Of a stretch of 11,237 nt of DNA, positions 1 to 6,075 are shown in pieces (position 1 is the first letter of the stretch; every line of letters starts with the position of its first letter). The position numbers were made by a program, and so were the translations under genes. The DNA comes from Baffinella frigidus (taxonomy: Eukaryota > Cryptophyceae > Cryptomonadales > Baffinellaceae): NCBI GenBank assembly GCA_026770585.1, contig MU646703.1, positions 202,957 to 214,193 of the forward strand, read 5' to 3'. A model generated the notes under the pieces. It was not told where the DNA came from. It did not search any database and saw nothing but the letters and a program-made list of their open reading frames with translations.

Positions 1-52
1 GGGTCTCACTGCTTCTCGGTGCCCCCCTCGCGCTTGATAGACTTGCACTCCC

Positions 53-198
53 CTGGTTTTGGGTTTTGGGGTTTGGGTTTGTGGTTTAGGATTTGGGGTT
101 TTGGGTTTGGGGTTTGGAGTTTGGGGTTAGGGTTTTGGGGTTTATGGAGTACTTCAAAATCTCTCGCAGACTGACATATGGTTAGGGGTTTGGGGGTT
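53..198 (+). repeat. Degenerate telomere-like heptamer tract
   Basis: G-rich strand runs of TTTGGGG, TTTAGGG and TTTTGGG variants, interrupted by about 35 bases of unrelated sequence near 147-180. The units are too degenerate for a functional chromosome end, so this is interstitial or decayed telomere-like DNA. It contains no open frame. Confidence 0.8.
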
Positions 199-230
199 TC
201 ATGCGCGGGCGTGTGATGGATTTACAGTGG

Positions 231-289
231 ACCTACCCTAACACATACCCGTCGGGGGCGGACTGATTGAGTATGTGTGAAGGGTAGGT
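231..289. repeat. Imperfect inverted repeat
   Basis: The left arm at 231-248 reads ACCTACCCTAACACATAC. Its reverse complement recurs at 271-289 with one inserted base, leaving a 22-base spacer. The left arm also matters for the foldback at 399-634, because its reverse complement resembles the empty insertion site of that element. Confidence 0.75.
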
Positions 290-386
290 ATGCGTTATGG
301 TGTCCACCCTTCAGGCATACTTCCTTGCAGGGGGAAATCGGGGGCCGGCCGAAGGAGTATGTGTGGAGGGTCAGTATGTGTTACGG
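254..386 (+). repeat. Diverged direct repeat, 47 bp x 2
   Basis: Two 47-bp copies (254-300 and 340-386), 86 bp apart, share the GAGTATGTGTG core and a GCGTTATGG / GTGTTACGG end, with roughly three quarters of positions identical by eye. A related inverted fragment ending GGCATAC lies between them at about 307-320. Confidence 0.65.
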
Positions 387-398
387 TAGCCTGTGTTA

Positions 399-634
399 TT
401 GTAGAAATGGGCTCCGCGCGGATTCAAGGTCAGGTCAGGAAAAACGTCTTTTCGAGAAAAAAACGTCGAAAACGAACTTTTATGCTATCTTAGGCATGGG
501 CAAGATGCCTAAAATAGAATCAACCACCCTCAAGATAGCACAAAAGTTCATTTTCGACGATTTTTTTCTCAAAAAGACGTTCCTGACCTCCTCACCTCAC
601 GTTTTAGAAATCCGCGCGGAGCCCATTTCTACAA
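399..634. mobile_element. TA-flanked foldback (MITE-like), 236 bp
   Basis: The arms are inverted copies: the first 25 bases (TTGTAGAAATGGGCTCCGCG and onward) match the reverse complement of the end exactly, and weaker similarity continues to about 491 and 532. A small hairpin, TTAGGCAT / ATGCCTAA (490-512), sits at the centre. A TA dinucleotide flanks both ends (397-398 and 635-636). Removing the element plus one TA joins TGTGT-TA-GGGTAGGT, which equals the reverse complement of 231-245, so the insertion site is supported by a nearby copy. TA duplication is typical of Tc1/mariner-type non-autonomous elements. No transposase is present. Confidence 0.85.
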
Positions 635-737
635 TAGGGTAGGTGGAATGTACTGTAAAGAACACAGCTGACCGGTCCTACAGGAAACCCCACCCACACA
701 ACCTCTACACCTCTCCTTTCTCCTTGCAAACAACTCC

Positions 738-791
738 GGAGAGGGAGAGAGGGGGAAAGGAAGAGGGAGAGAGGGAGAGAGGGAGAGAGGG

Positions 792-838
<47 letters not shown>
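738..838 (+). repeat. (GA)n microsatellite
   Basis: The tract begins as GGGAGA-type units and becomes pure GA from about 803 to 838. Open frames on both strands here (Ser-Leu on minus, Arg-Glu on plus) are products of the dinucleotide repeat. Confidence 0.97.
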
Positions 839-840
<2 letters not shown>

Positions 841-908
841 ATGTCTTCGGCAGCAACGCCGACATCCTGAGGATGTGGCGCGCCTCTATAAATATCGGAA
901 TAGGATAT

Positions 909-1070
909 CTAGCTCTGCCTCACGCGGGTTGGCTGACTATGCTTAAGTTGACATGGCGGGTGCGCGGTACACATTAGTCAACTTTGGGGCGCAAAAGAGC
1001 CTGGTCTCGCCAAATCGGTGAGACCAAATAGACCGAAACAGAGCGAGGACGGAGACTGAGACAGAGCTAG
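909..1070 (+). mobile_element. Two-hairpin dispersed element, copy A
   Basis: The ends are CTAGCTCTG (909-917) and its complement CAGAGCTAG (1062-1070). Inside, AAGTTGAC and GTCAACTT form an 8-bp stem around a 24-base loop containing GCGGTAC. Downstream GTCTCGCC-AAATC-GGTGAGAC forms a second hairpin. Related copies are at 3879-4006 (minus), 4078-4180, 7621-7682 (minus, partial), 8341-8480 and 9169-9275. It encodes nothing visible. It could be a non-autonomous transposon or the DNA form of a small structured RNA. Confidence 0.75.
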
Positions 1071-1132
1071 GATAGAGGCTGAGACAGCTAGGATATGGCG
1101 TGCCTCCCACAGAGTCCGCCCAACGCTTTGCG

Positions 1133-1170
1133 CCCTACGGCCGACCGTGGTCAATACCGTAGGCGTAACT
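1133..1170 (+). repeat. Fragment related to foldback at 5877-6032
   Basis: This 38-bp stretch beginning CCCTACGGCC and ending CAATACCGTAGGCGTAACT matches 5972-6009, with about six differences. It is the right half of that foldback without its left half, so it is probably a truncated relic. Confidence 0.6.
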
Positions 1171-1320
1171 TCCCTGTTTTCAGTCTGTCACCCTATTAAT
1201 ACGGCGTGCCTCCCACAGCGCCCGCCCAATGCTTTGGGCCGCTTCGACAGCAACGCAGACAGGATGGGGCGTTGTGCATTTTATGGCGAGCCCAGTTTTG
1301 TTCAGGCAGAGCTAGGAATT

Positions 1321-1459
1321 GGATGTGGCATGCCTCCCACAGCGCCCAGCCCAACCATCTAGGAAGGGTGCAGCGGGGAGGGGCGCGGGTGAATGTTCCC
1401 CCAAGTAAAGACACTGAGAAGCCATAGGCGGCAGCCCAGCAACACGATGGGGGTTTCCC
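1321..1459 (+). repeat. Long direct repeat, copy 1
   Basis: The last 90 bases (1370-1459) recur at 1642-1731 with a single difference (CGGCAGCCC versus CGGCGGCCC). The first part (1321-1369) is the GGATGTGGC repeat and is more diverged. Either duplication or gene conversion kept the second part nearly identical. Minus-strand frames through the two copies differ, which argues against a shared coding role. Confidence 0.9.
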
Positions 1460-1593
1460 CACATGCTCCAGCCCGAAATGTTCCAAGAACTCAGGGACAG
1501 AGTCGCCCCAGTTAAAATACAAACCCTCTCAACGAGGTTTTACGCGCTCAGGTTTTATAAAAAGGCCACTGGTCATCTCGAACAGCACCGACA

Positions 1594-1731
1594 GGATGTG
1601 GCGTGCCTCCCACAGCGCCCGCCCAATGCGTTGGACGGGGCGCAGCGGGGAGGGGCGCGGGTGAATGTTCCCCCAAGTAAAGACACTGAGAAGCCATAGG
1701 CGGCGGCCCAGCAACACGATGGGGGTTTCCC
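1594..1731 (+). repeat. Long direct repeat, copy 2
   Basis: This is the partner of 1321-1459, with the 90-bp near-identical part at 1642-1731. It is followed at once by CTAGAGCTAG, a variant of the border motif seen at the ends of foldbacks in this window. Confidence 0.9.
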
Positions 1732-1896
1732 TAGAGCTAGGTTTCCACCTTAAAACACAAGTTCTTGAAACCAGCCCGAGACGTCCAGGGGCTTGAGCTC
1801 CAGATGAGGGTTTCTTGGAATATCTCAGCCCCCCCCCGAAGTGGATCAAATTGAGGTTAGAGCTGGGGCGTGTAGGGAGGGGCCCCGAGATGTTCC

Positions 1897-1940
1897 ACAC
1901 TAGTTCCATGAAGACAACTCCTTTCTTGCAGAACTAGTGT
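1897..1940. repeat. 10-bp hairpin
   Basis: ACACTAGTTC (1897-1906) and GAACTAGTGT (1931-1940) are perfect inverted repeats with a 24-base loop. The right side and what follows (1919-1951, ending AGTGTTTCAGCGAG) resemble 2403-2435, so this is part of another dispersed repeat. Confidence 0.7.
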
Positions 1941-2133
1941 TTCAGCGAGCTTTTCATGGTCTCGAAGCAACGTAGAACCCTACACCCTACCCTGCACCCA
2001 AATTCCAAACTCCGAAACCCTGAACCCTGCACCTGAACCTGGGGCTTTCAACCTCCCAACACCCTAACTCCTAAGCACTCACCCCTAACCCCTATCCCGT
2101 AAACCCTGACCCGTAAACACTAAACACTCTGAA

Positions 2134-2421
2134 ACCTTTCTTGAACGAGTGTCTTGGTCTAGCCACACAGCGGACTACAAAGGGATTTCGAATAACCCTT
2201 AAGCGATATGACCTAAAGACCCTCCGGTAGGCAATCCGTAGGGACATAGGGGGGGTTCCTACGGATAAGGTAACGGAAAGGTGGCCCGAGTTGGGCCGAA
2301 AATCCCTTCGTAGCCCGCTCTGTGGTCTAGGCGCCATTTCTAAATTACCCTGTCTTCGCGAAGTTTTCGGAATTTCTATCTTCACTAAGTTATCGGAATG
2401 GCACCTTTCTTGAACGAGTGT
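2134..2421. mobile_element. Old foldback bounded by 19-bp direct repeats
   Basis: Diverged inverted arms lie at about 2157-2194 and 2297-2335 (shared core CACAG.GCGG.CTAC.AAGGGATTT). The inner hairpin is ATCCGTAGG / CCTACGGAT (2234-2242, 2258-2266). The 19-base word ACCTTTCTTGAACGAGTGT occurs just outside on both sides (2134-2152 and 2403-2421). The direct repeat is too long and not tight enough against the arms to be called a target duplication with confidence. The apparent 97-residue minus-strand frame here looks incidental. Confidence 0.6.
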
Positions 2422-2451
2422 TTCAGCGAGGCCTTCTTCGGAAGGACCTGA

Positions 2452-2640
2452 GTTTAGGGTTTAGGGTTTGGGGTTTGGGGTTTGGGGTTTGGGGTTTGGG
2501 GTTTGGGGTTTGGGGTTTGGGGTTTAGGGTTTGGGGTTCAGGGTTTAGGGTTCAGGGTTCAGGGTTGAGTGTTTGGGGTTTGGGGTTTGGCGGTTGGGAT
2601 TTAGGTTTAAGGGTTTAGGGTTCAGGGTTCATGGTCCAGG
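2452..2640 (+). repeat. TTTGGGG/TTTAGGG array
   Basis: At least eight uninterrupted TTTGGGG heptamers are followed by TTTAGGG, TTCAGGG and TTGAGTG variants. The repeating open frame (GFGVWGLGF pattern) arises because the heptamer cycles through the three frames without a stop; it is not a gene. Confidence 0.95.
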
Positions 2641-2754
2641 GTTGAGTGTTTAGTGTTTACGGGTCAGGGTTTACGGGATAGGGGTTAGGGGTGAGTGCTT
2701 AGGAGTTAGGGTGTTGGGAGGACCGTCGAAGCGTCAGCCTTGCGCCGCGGCATT

Positions 2755-3170
2755 GTGTGCAGCAGTCCTGCGGCGGGTGATTTATTTACTCAATAAGTAA
2801 CCCGGAAGTTATTTATTTACTTGATTATTTATTTGATTATTCAGTCATTTAGTTATGTACGGTTTAGTGTTTAGGGTTTAGTGTTTAGGGTTTTTTATAG
2901 GGTGTACAGCAGTCCTGCGGTGGGCCTGGGGGTTATTTATTTACTTAATTAATTATTTATTCAGTCATTTAGTCATGTACGGTTTAGTGTTAACGGTTTA
3001 CGGTATAGGGTGTGCACACCAGTCCTGCGGCGGGCCCGGGGGTTGTGTATTTACTTAATTATTTATTTATTTAGTCATTTAATTATTTACGGTTTACGGT
3101 TTACGGTTTACGGTTTACGGTTTACGGTTCACGGTATAGGGTGTGCAGCAGTCCTGCGGCGGGCGCAATT
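2755..3170 (+). repeat. Tandem array, units about 108-147 bp
   Basis: Four copies start with GTGTGCAGCAGTCCTGCGGCGG or close variants at 2755, 2902, 3010 and 3141. Each full unit has three parts: the GC-rich core, an AT-rich stretch (TTATTTATTTACTTAATT then CAGTCATTTAGT), and telomere-like TTTAGGG or TTTACGG units. Copy lengths differ because the heptamer part expands and contracts. A fragment of the AT-rich part recurs at 5277-5307. Confidence 0.9.
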
Positions 3171-3270
3171 TCAGTCCCGATGCGGGCCCGTTAGTCCGGA
3201 AGTGGGCCCGTCAGTCCCGCGGCGGGCCCATCAGTCCCGAAGCGGGCCTGTCAGCCCCAAGGCGGGCCTA
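3171..3270 (+). repeat. 20-bp tandem repeat, five copies
   Basis: Five exact-length 20-bp units begin at 3171, 3191, 3211, 3231 and 3251, with consensus TCAGTCCCGAAGCGGGCCCG. Each holds a small CCCG / CGGG hairpin. The unit resembles the AGTCCTGCGGCGGGCC core of the preceding larger array, so it is probably that core amplified on its own. It is not a CRISPR array: there are no spacers. Confidence 0.92.
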
Positions 3271-3380
3271 GGGTTTAGGGTATTAGGGTTTGGGGTTTAG
3301 GGTTTATGGTTTATGGTTTAGGGTTTAGGGTTTAGGGTTTAGGGTTTATGGTTTATGGTTCAGGGTTCAGGGTTTAGGGT
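3271..3380 (+). repeat. TTTAGGG telomere-like tract
   Basis: Mostly TTTAGGG with TTTATGG and TTCAGGG variants. This is the cleanest TTTAGGG run in the window (about four perfect consecutive units around 3315-3345), and is the best support for TTTAGGG as the organism's telomere unit. Confidence 0.9.
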
Positions 3381-3396
3381 CCAAGTTCACTCCTGG

Positions 3397-3530
3397 AGGG
3401 GCGATGCAGAGTGTCGAGCATGCAGTGTTGCTACACTGTTGCTACACTTAGGTTTTAGGGTTTGTCCTAAAACACTCAGGTTTTAGGATTTTGTTGCAAC
3501 ACTGCAAGCTCATCACCCTGCATCGCCCCT
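3397..3530. mobile_element. Foldback, 35-bp arms
   Basis: Arms 3397-3431 and 3496-3530 are inverted copies (AGGGGCGATGCAG... and ...CTGCATCGCCCCT) with about four mismatches. The loop carries one copy of the 30-bp repeat and a GTTTTAGG / CCTAAAAC hairpin. I see no clear target duplication. Confidence 0.75.
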
Positions 3531-3806
3531 ACACAGTGCTACACTGTTGCTACACTTAGGTTTTAGGACTTGCTACACTGTTGCTAGAGCCAATATGGTA
3601 GGACTTGGCCAAAGTGCAGTTCGAACTAGCGAGATTGCGAACTTCTAGGTGGACCGTAATTATTAGTAAACACCGATTTGTACTGCAAAATTTGAATTTA
3701 AAACACTACATGTCCAAAAGAGTCCATCTAGAAGTTCGCAATCTTGCTAGTTCGAACTTCGCTTTGGCCAAGTCCTACCATATTGGCTCTACACTTAGGT
3801 TTTAGG
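3430..3806 (+). repeat. 30-bp direct repeat, three copies, one split
   Basis: The 30-bp word starting GCTACACTGTTGCTA and ending CACTTAGGTTTTAGG occurs at 3430-3459 and at 3538-3567. The third copy is split into 3572-3586 and 3792-3806 by the foldback at 3587-3789. The intact copies give the exact empty site of that insertion. Confidence 0.92.
3587..3789. mobile_element. TA-flanked foldback (MITE-like), 203 bp
   Basis: The outer 28 bases of the arms (GAGCCAATATGGTAGGACTT and onward) are perfect inverted copies. The arms continue to 68 bp (3587-3654, 3722-3789) with about five mismatches, around a 67-base AT-rich centre without coding potential. TA lies at both borders (3585-3586 and 3790-3791). 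Removing the element and one TA rebuilds the 30-bp repeat present intact at 3430 and 3538, which proves insertion at TA. Such elements usually depend on a Tc1/mariner-type transposase supplied elsewhere. The 66-residue plus-strand frame here is incidental. Confidence 0.95.
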
Positions 3807-3814
3807 GTTTAGGG

Positions 3815-3877
3815 AGGACCTTCAACGTCCATGGCGAAGGAGCTGCAGGCGAAGCAGTAGTAGGCGCAGAACCGGTC
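3815..3877 (-). other. Exon-like block CAYYCFAC, copy 1
   Basis: Read on the minus strand this gives DRFCAYYCFACSSFAMDVEG without a stop. It is one of four copies of the same block (others at 4012-4077, 4391-4492 and 4809-4878), and differences are spread over the codons. The three cysteines are spaced C-x3-C-x2-C. I do not recognise the peptide. A gene remnant, an amplified exon or a chance open frame in a repeat are all possible. Confidence 0.55.
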
Positions 3878-3878
3878 C

Positions 3879-4006
3879 TCGCTCTGTGTCAGTCTATTTG
3901 GGCTGACCATATTGGTGCGCCCGGGCTCATTCCCGATCCAAATTTGACGAATTTGTACCGCAAAACCCATCATGTCAACTTGAGAATAGTCTGCTAACCC
4001 GGCTGA
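3879..4006 (-). mobile_element. Two-hairpin dispersed element, copy B
   Basis: This inverted copy has GACTATTCTCAAGTTGACAT at its minus-strand start, a GCGGTAC loop and GTCAAATTT closing the first stem. It then has GAGCCCGGG, a degraded second hairpin, and an AATAGACTG end followed by CAGAGCG. It begins directly after the CCGGTCC end of the exon-like block. The 78-residue minus-strand frame starting at 4045 runs through this repeat and is not a gene. Confidence 0.8.
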
Positions 4007-4011
4007 GGGGA

Positions 4012-4077
4012 AAGACCGTCGACGGCCATGGGGAAGGAGCCGCACGCGAAGCAGTAGTAGGCGCAGAACCGGTCCGA
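4012..4077 (-). other. Exon-like block CAYYCFAC, copy 2
   Basis: The minus strand reads DRFCAYYCFACGSFPMAVDG. Compared with copy 1, alanine is replaced by proline before the methionine and the end differs. The block stops at CCGGTCC-GAC, and a two-hairpin element follows immediately, as in copy 1. Confidence 0.55.
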
Positions 4078-4180
4078 CAGCCTATTCTTAAGTTGACATG
4101 CTGAGTCCGCGGTACAACTCCGTCAACTTTGGAGCGGAACAGAGCCCGGGGGAAGCAAATCGGTGAGCGCGAATCGACTC
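4078..4180 (+). mobile_element. Two-hairpin dispersed element, copy C
   Basis: CCTATTCTTAAGTTGACATG opens the element, with a loop CCGCGGTAC, a stem closed by GTCAACTTT, then GGAGCGGAACAGAGCCCGGG, a degraded second hairpin ending AAATCGGTGAGC, and GAATCGACT. The first stem (AAGTTGAC / GTCAACTT, 24-base loop) is intact. Confidence 0.78.
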
Positions 4181-4248
4181 ATGAGGCAGGGGTAGGGATG
4201 GCAGACCTTCGGCGGCAGAACCGGTCCGACTGCTCCTCCCGACGTTCC

Positions 4249-4346
4249 GTGCTATCTTACGGCTGCAATTTGCTATCTTCGCCCCGACATAGCTATACCA
4301 TAATAATAATAATGACAATGGTGCAAACCCACCCGTAAGATAGCAC
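4249..4346. repeat. 14-bp inverted repeat
   Basis: GTGCTATCTTACGG (4249-4262) and CCGTAAGATAGCAC (4333-4346) are perfect inverted copies. The 70-base interior includes a short (ATA)n run (4299-4312) and a second GCTATCTT word. The GCTATCTT word is also in both arms of the foldback at 399-634. Probably a small foldback element; I see no certain target duplication. Confidence 0.7.
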
Positions 4347-4390
4347 AGGAGGTGATTTAAATTAAATCAAATCGGTTTAAGTATGGGGTT

Positions 4391-4492
4391 GGAGGGACCT
4401 TCGACAGCCATGGCGAAGGAGCCGCACGCGAAGCAGTAGTAGGCGCAGAAGCGGTCCGACTGCGAGGACTGCTCCTCTGAGGACAGCACCTG
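4391..4492 (-). other. Exon-like block CAYYCFAC, copy 3 (longest)
   Basis: The minus strand reads QVLSSEEQSSQSD, then RFCAYYCFACGSFAMAVEG, about 34 residues without a stop. An AG (AACGCAG) sits just before the open part and GAAG-GTCC after it, which could be splice acceptor and donor. The sequence outside is telomere-like. Codon third positions are mostly G or C. The peptide is not recognised. There is no start codon or neighbouring exon I can prove. Confidence 0.55.
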
Positions 4493-4563
4493 CGTTTGGG
4501 GTTTGGGGGGTTAGGATACGGTTCATGGAAGACACGGTCAAGGGCGTAGAGGGTTTAGGGCAG

Positions 4564-4603
4564 AGGTTGTAAGGTTGTAAGGTTGTAAGGTTGTAAGGTT
4601 GTA
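4564..4603 (+). repeat. 8-bp tandem repeat, five copies
   Basis: AGGTTGTA is repeated five times without change. Confidence 0.95.
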
Positions 4604-4634
4604 AGTTGTACAGGTGTAAGGTTCAGGGTTGAGG

Positions 4635-4808
4635 GTTGAGGGTGTAGAGTGTAGGGTGCAGGGTGTAGGGTGCAGGATTCAGGGTGTAGAGTGTAGGGTG
4701 CAGGGTGCAGGATTCAGGGTGTAGAGTGTAGGGTGCAGGGTGCAGGATTCAGGGTGTAGAGTGTAGGGTGCAGGGTGCAGGATTCAGGGTGTAGGGTGTA
4801 GGGTTCAG
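4635..4808 (+). repeat. 35-bp higher-order tandem repeat
   Basis: Units start at 4677, 4712, 4747 and 4782 (the last partial), each five heptamers: ATTCAGG, GTGTAGA, GTGTAGG, GTGCAGG, GTGCAGG. The three full copies are identical. A degenerate unit precedes them. This is a telomere-like heptamer organised into a larger unit, similar in principle to satellite growth. Confidence 0.95.
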
Positions 4809-4878
4809 GGTGCGAAGCAGTAGTAGGCCCAGAACTGGTCCGACTGCGAGGACTGCTCCTCCGAGGACAGCACCTGCG
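4809..4878 (-). other. Exon-like block CAYYCFAC, copy 4 (truncated)
   Basis: The minus strand reads QVLSSEEQSSQSDQFWAYYCFA and then breaks into the 35-bp array, so the second half of the block is gone. The first cysteine has become tryptophan. It is bordered on its upstream side by the same telomere-like DNA as copy 3. Confidence 0.55.
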
Positions 4879-5049
4879 TTTGGGGTTTGGGGTTCAGGGT
4901 CTGGGGTTTGGAGTTTGGGGTTTGGGGTTTGGGGCTTAGGGAAGGGGCTGAGGGTTTGGGTTTTGGGGTTGAGGGTGAGGGGTTAGGGGAACCCGACGTC
5001 TAGGGGAACCCGGGTTTCCGTTCGTATTTCGAGTTTAGGGTTTAGGGGG
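4879..5049 (+). repeat. Degenerate TTTGGGG tract
   Basis: Telomere-like heptamers with many changes. A small direct repeat, CTAGGGGAACCCG / TTAGGGGAACCCG, lies near 4983-5010. No coding signal. Confidence 0.8.
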
Positions 5050-5050
5050 T

Positions 5051-5178
5051 ACCACGCCAGATTGGAGGCGGGGGTTGAATTTTTTAGAGCACCACAGGAA
5101 GTGTCTGTTGCCTTTTGAAAACCACTGCCTTGAGGGGGAATTGCCTTTTGGCAACCCCTTCCAAGAATCTGGCGTGGT
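5051..5178. mobile_element. Small foldback with ACCACGCCAGATT ends
   Basis: ACCACGCCAGATT (5051-5063) and AATCTGGCGTGGT (5166-5178) are perfect 13-bp inverted repeats, with weaker inner pairing (GGGGTTG against CAACCCC). A TTGCC-TTTT-GGCAA hairpin lies at 5141-5154. A TA is near each border, offset by a base on the right, so a TA target duplication is possible but not clean. Confidence 0.7.
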
Positions 5179-5276
5179 TAGGGATCAGGGTTGATGGCGG
5201 GCGGGAGGATGGCGGTGTAGGGCTTAGGGTTGCGACCTGGGTAGAGCGCTTGGGGGGGCGGGGCGCAAGACAGATT

Positions 5277-5307
5277 ATTATTTATTTATTCAGTCATTTA
5301 GTTATGT
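5277..5307 (+). repeat. Fragment of the 2755-3170 array
   Basis: An AT-rich stretch ending ATTCAGTCATTTAGTTATGT matches the AT-rich part of the large tandem unit (about 2952-2977 and 2840-2858) without its GC-rich core. Confidence 0.8.
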
Positions 5308-5372
5308 CCTAGACCCCCAGGGGGCTAGGGGGCGGCGTGGCTAGCCCTGCGAAAGGGGGGGGGCTTCCCGCC

Positions 5373-5421
<49 letters not shown>
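5373..5421 (+). repeat. (GA)n microsatellite
   Basis: Nearly pure GA with one AAA interruption, ending directly at the second type of exon-like block. A 7-bp GGGCTAG / CTAGCCC hairpin lies just upstream (5322-5347). Confidence 0.96.
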
Positions 5422-5422
<1 letters not shown>

Positions 5423-5486
5423 CCTGGGTGGAGCGCTTGCGCTTCTTCTCGGCCTCAGGGTCTGCCGCGTCATCCGACTTCGCCTG
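5422..5486 (-). other. Exon-like block QAKSD, copy 1
   Basis: The minus strand reads QAKSDDAADPEAEKKRKRS and continues TQVP, with CCTACAG just upstream as a possible splice acceptor. The acidic stretch followed by KKRKR resembles a nuclear localisation pattern, but that is inference from composition only. It is the clearest of seven copies of this block (others near 5621, 6041, 6281, 6453, 6751, and one on the plus strand at 6927). Confidence 0.55.
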
Positions 5487-5581
5487 TAGGGATCAGGGCT
5501 TCAGACCCTAAAATTCCTCAACTCAAACCCCAACCCTGCACCCTACAAACCCTGAAAGTAGGGTGTAGGTTTCATGGATGA

Positions 5582-5620
5582 GCCCTCTGAGGTCGTCCAA
5601 GACGTTGGCTCTCAGAGGGC
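5582..5620. repeat. 10-bp hairpin GCCCTCTGAG
   Basis: GCCCTCTGAG (5582-5591) and CTCAGAGGGC (5611-5620) are perfect inverted repeats with a 19-base loop. The GCCCTCTGAGGGC word is itself a palindrome that recurs at about 5726 and 5839. Confidence 0.8.
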
Positions 5621-5668
5621 CGACGCCTGCTCGGCCTCAGGGTCCGGAACATAGTCCGACTTCGCCTG
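5621..5668 (-). other. Exon-like block QAKSD, copy 2
   Basis: The minus strand reads QAKSDYVPDPEAEQASALRE. The DNA at 5638-5668 is nearly the same as at 6299-6329. The preceding minus-strand bases are GGGGCAG, again a possible AG acceptor. Confidence 0.5.
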
Positions 5669-5743
5669 CCCCGCGCGATGTTGGGTTTAGGATTGTTAGG
5701 GTACGGTTAGGAGGTTCATCGACGCGCCCTCTGAGGGCGCATC

Positions 5744-5823
5744 TGATGGCAAGGAAAATTACTGCATAAATGCTTTAACATTACTAATAAGAACGAATTG
5801 TGTAGTAATTTTCCTTGCCATCA
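5744..5823. mobile_element. 80-bp foldback with 20-bp perfect arms
   Basis: TGATGGCAAGGAAAATTACT (5744-5763) and its exact complement (5804-5823) surround 40 AT-rich bases. The same arms and a closely similar centre in the opposite orientation form the core of the foldback at 6477-6616. No clear target duplication is visible. Confidence 0.92.
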
Positions 5824-5876
5824 CGCTTTCGCAGGGTCCGCCCTCTGAGGGCAACTCTGGGCAGGCCAAGTTAATA

Positions 5877-6032
5877 GGTTAACTGACCAAAAATGGGGTA
5901 GTTAGGCCTACGGGATTGCCTAGGACCTCTTACTGTAGGCCAAAATCCTGGGGACTTTTTGGTCATAGGAGCCCTACGGCCTACGGTAGGCAATACCGTA
6001 GGCCTAACTACCACATTTTTGGTCCGTTAGCC
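5877..6032. mobile_element. TA-flanked foldback, 156 bp
   Basis: Arms of about 50 bp (start GGTTAACTGACCAAAAATGG) are inverted with about six mismatches, and TA occurs at 5875-5876 and 6033-6034. Near the right end CCTACGGTA-GGCAA-TACCGTAGG is a perfect 9-bp hairpin. The left flank is a fragment of the plus-strand QAKSD-type block (GGGCAGGCCAAGT, identical to 6921-6933), and the right flank is a minus-strand block, so the empty site cannot be checked here. Confidence 0.82.
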
Positions 6033-6040
6033 TATGAACG

Positions 6041-6075
6041 CTTCCTCAGGGTCTGCCACGTCCGTCGACTTCGCA
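6041..6075 (-). other. Exon-like block QAKSD, copy 3 (fused)
   Basis: The minus strand reads AKSTDVADPEEAF. Directly upstream lies GCAGGTGCTGTCC, the start of the CAYYCFAC block, so pieces of the two block types are joined here. Their frames do not match across the joint, so it is a rearrangement and not a fused exon. Confidence 0.5.

Larger units (their letters stand above)
872..1238 (-). repeat. Dispersed GGATGTGGCGTGCC repeat, copies 1-3
   Basis: Three short copies of a repeat with consensus GGATGTGGCGTGCCTCCCAC are at about 872-888, 1091-1130 and 1201-1238. Two more copies begin the longer repeats at 1321 and 1594. On the minus strand most copies can be read as TLWEARHIL, ALWEARRI or EARHIL, but flanking frames differ and no continuous gene links them. 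They may be remnants of a coding segment; I do not recognise the family. Confidence 0.6.
2052..2721. repeat. 78-bp perfect inverted repeat around 514 bp
   Basis: The arms 2052-2129 and 2644-2721 are exact reverse complements over 78 bases by my reading. They are made of degenerate telomere-like units, C-rich on the left and G-rich on the right. The spacer holds an older, diverged foldback (2157-2335) and a TTTGGGG array (2452-2640). Perfect arms around diverged contents suggest recent inverted duplication or arm-to-arm conversion. Confidence 0.95.

Noticed and set aside
629-870. Open frames over the GA tract
   Set aside because: They are made of the dinucleotide repeat (Ser-Leu or Arg-Glu).
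1196-1909. Two minus-strand frames of 108 and 126 residues
   Set aside because: They share a duplicated DNA segment but read it in different frames, so the similarity is at DNA level.
2092-2385. 97-residue minus-strand frame
   Set aside because: It spans an inverted-repeat arm and a decayed foldback; no domain or codon signal.
2418-2618. 66-residue GLGFGVWG frame
   Set aside because: A heptamer array read through three frames without a stop.
3171-3270. CRISPR-like appearance
   Set aside because: Direct 20-bp tandem copies with no spacers, in eukaryote-like DNA.
3611-3630. AGTTCGAACT word resembling a tRNA box B
   Set aside because: It lies in the arm of a foldback and occurs in both arms; no cloverleaf or box A fits.
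4635-4808. Possible active telomere end
   Set aside because: Units are higher-order and mixed, with unique sequence on both sides; interstitial.
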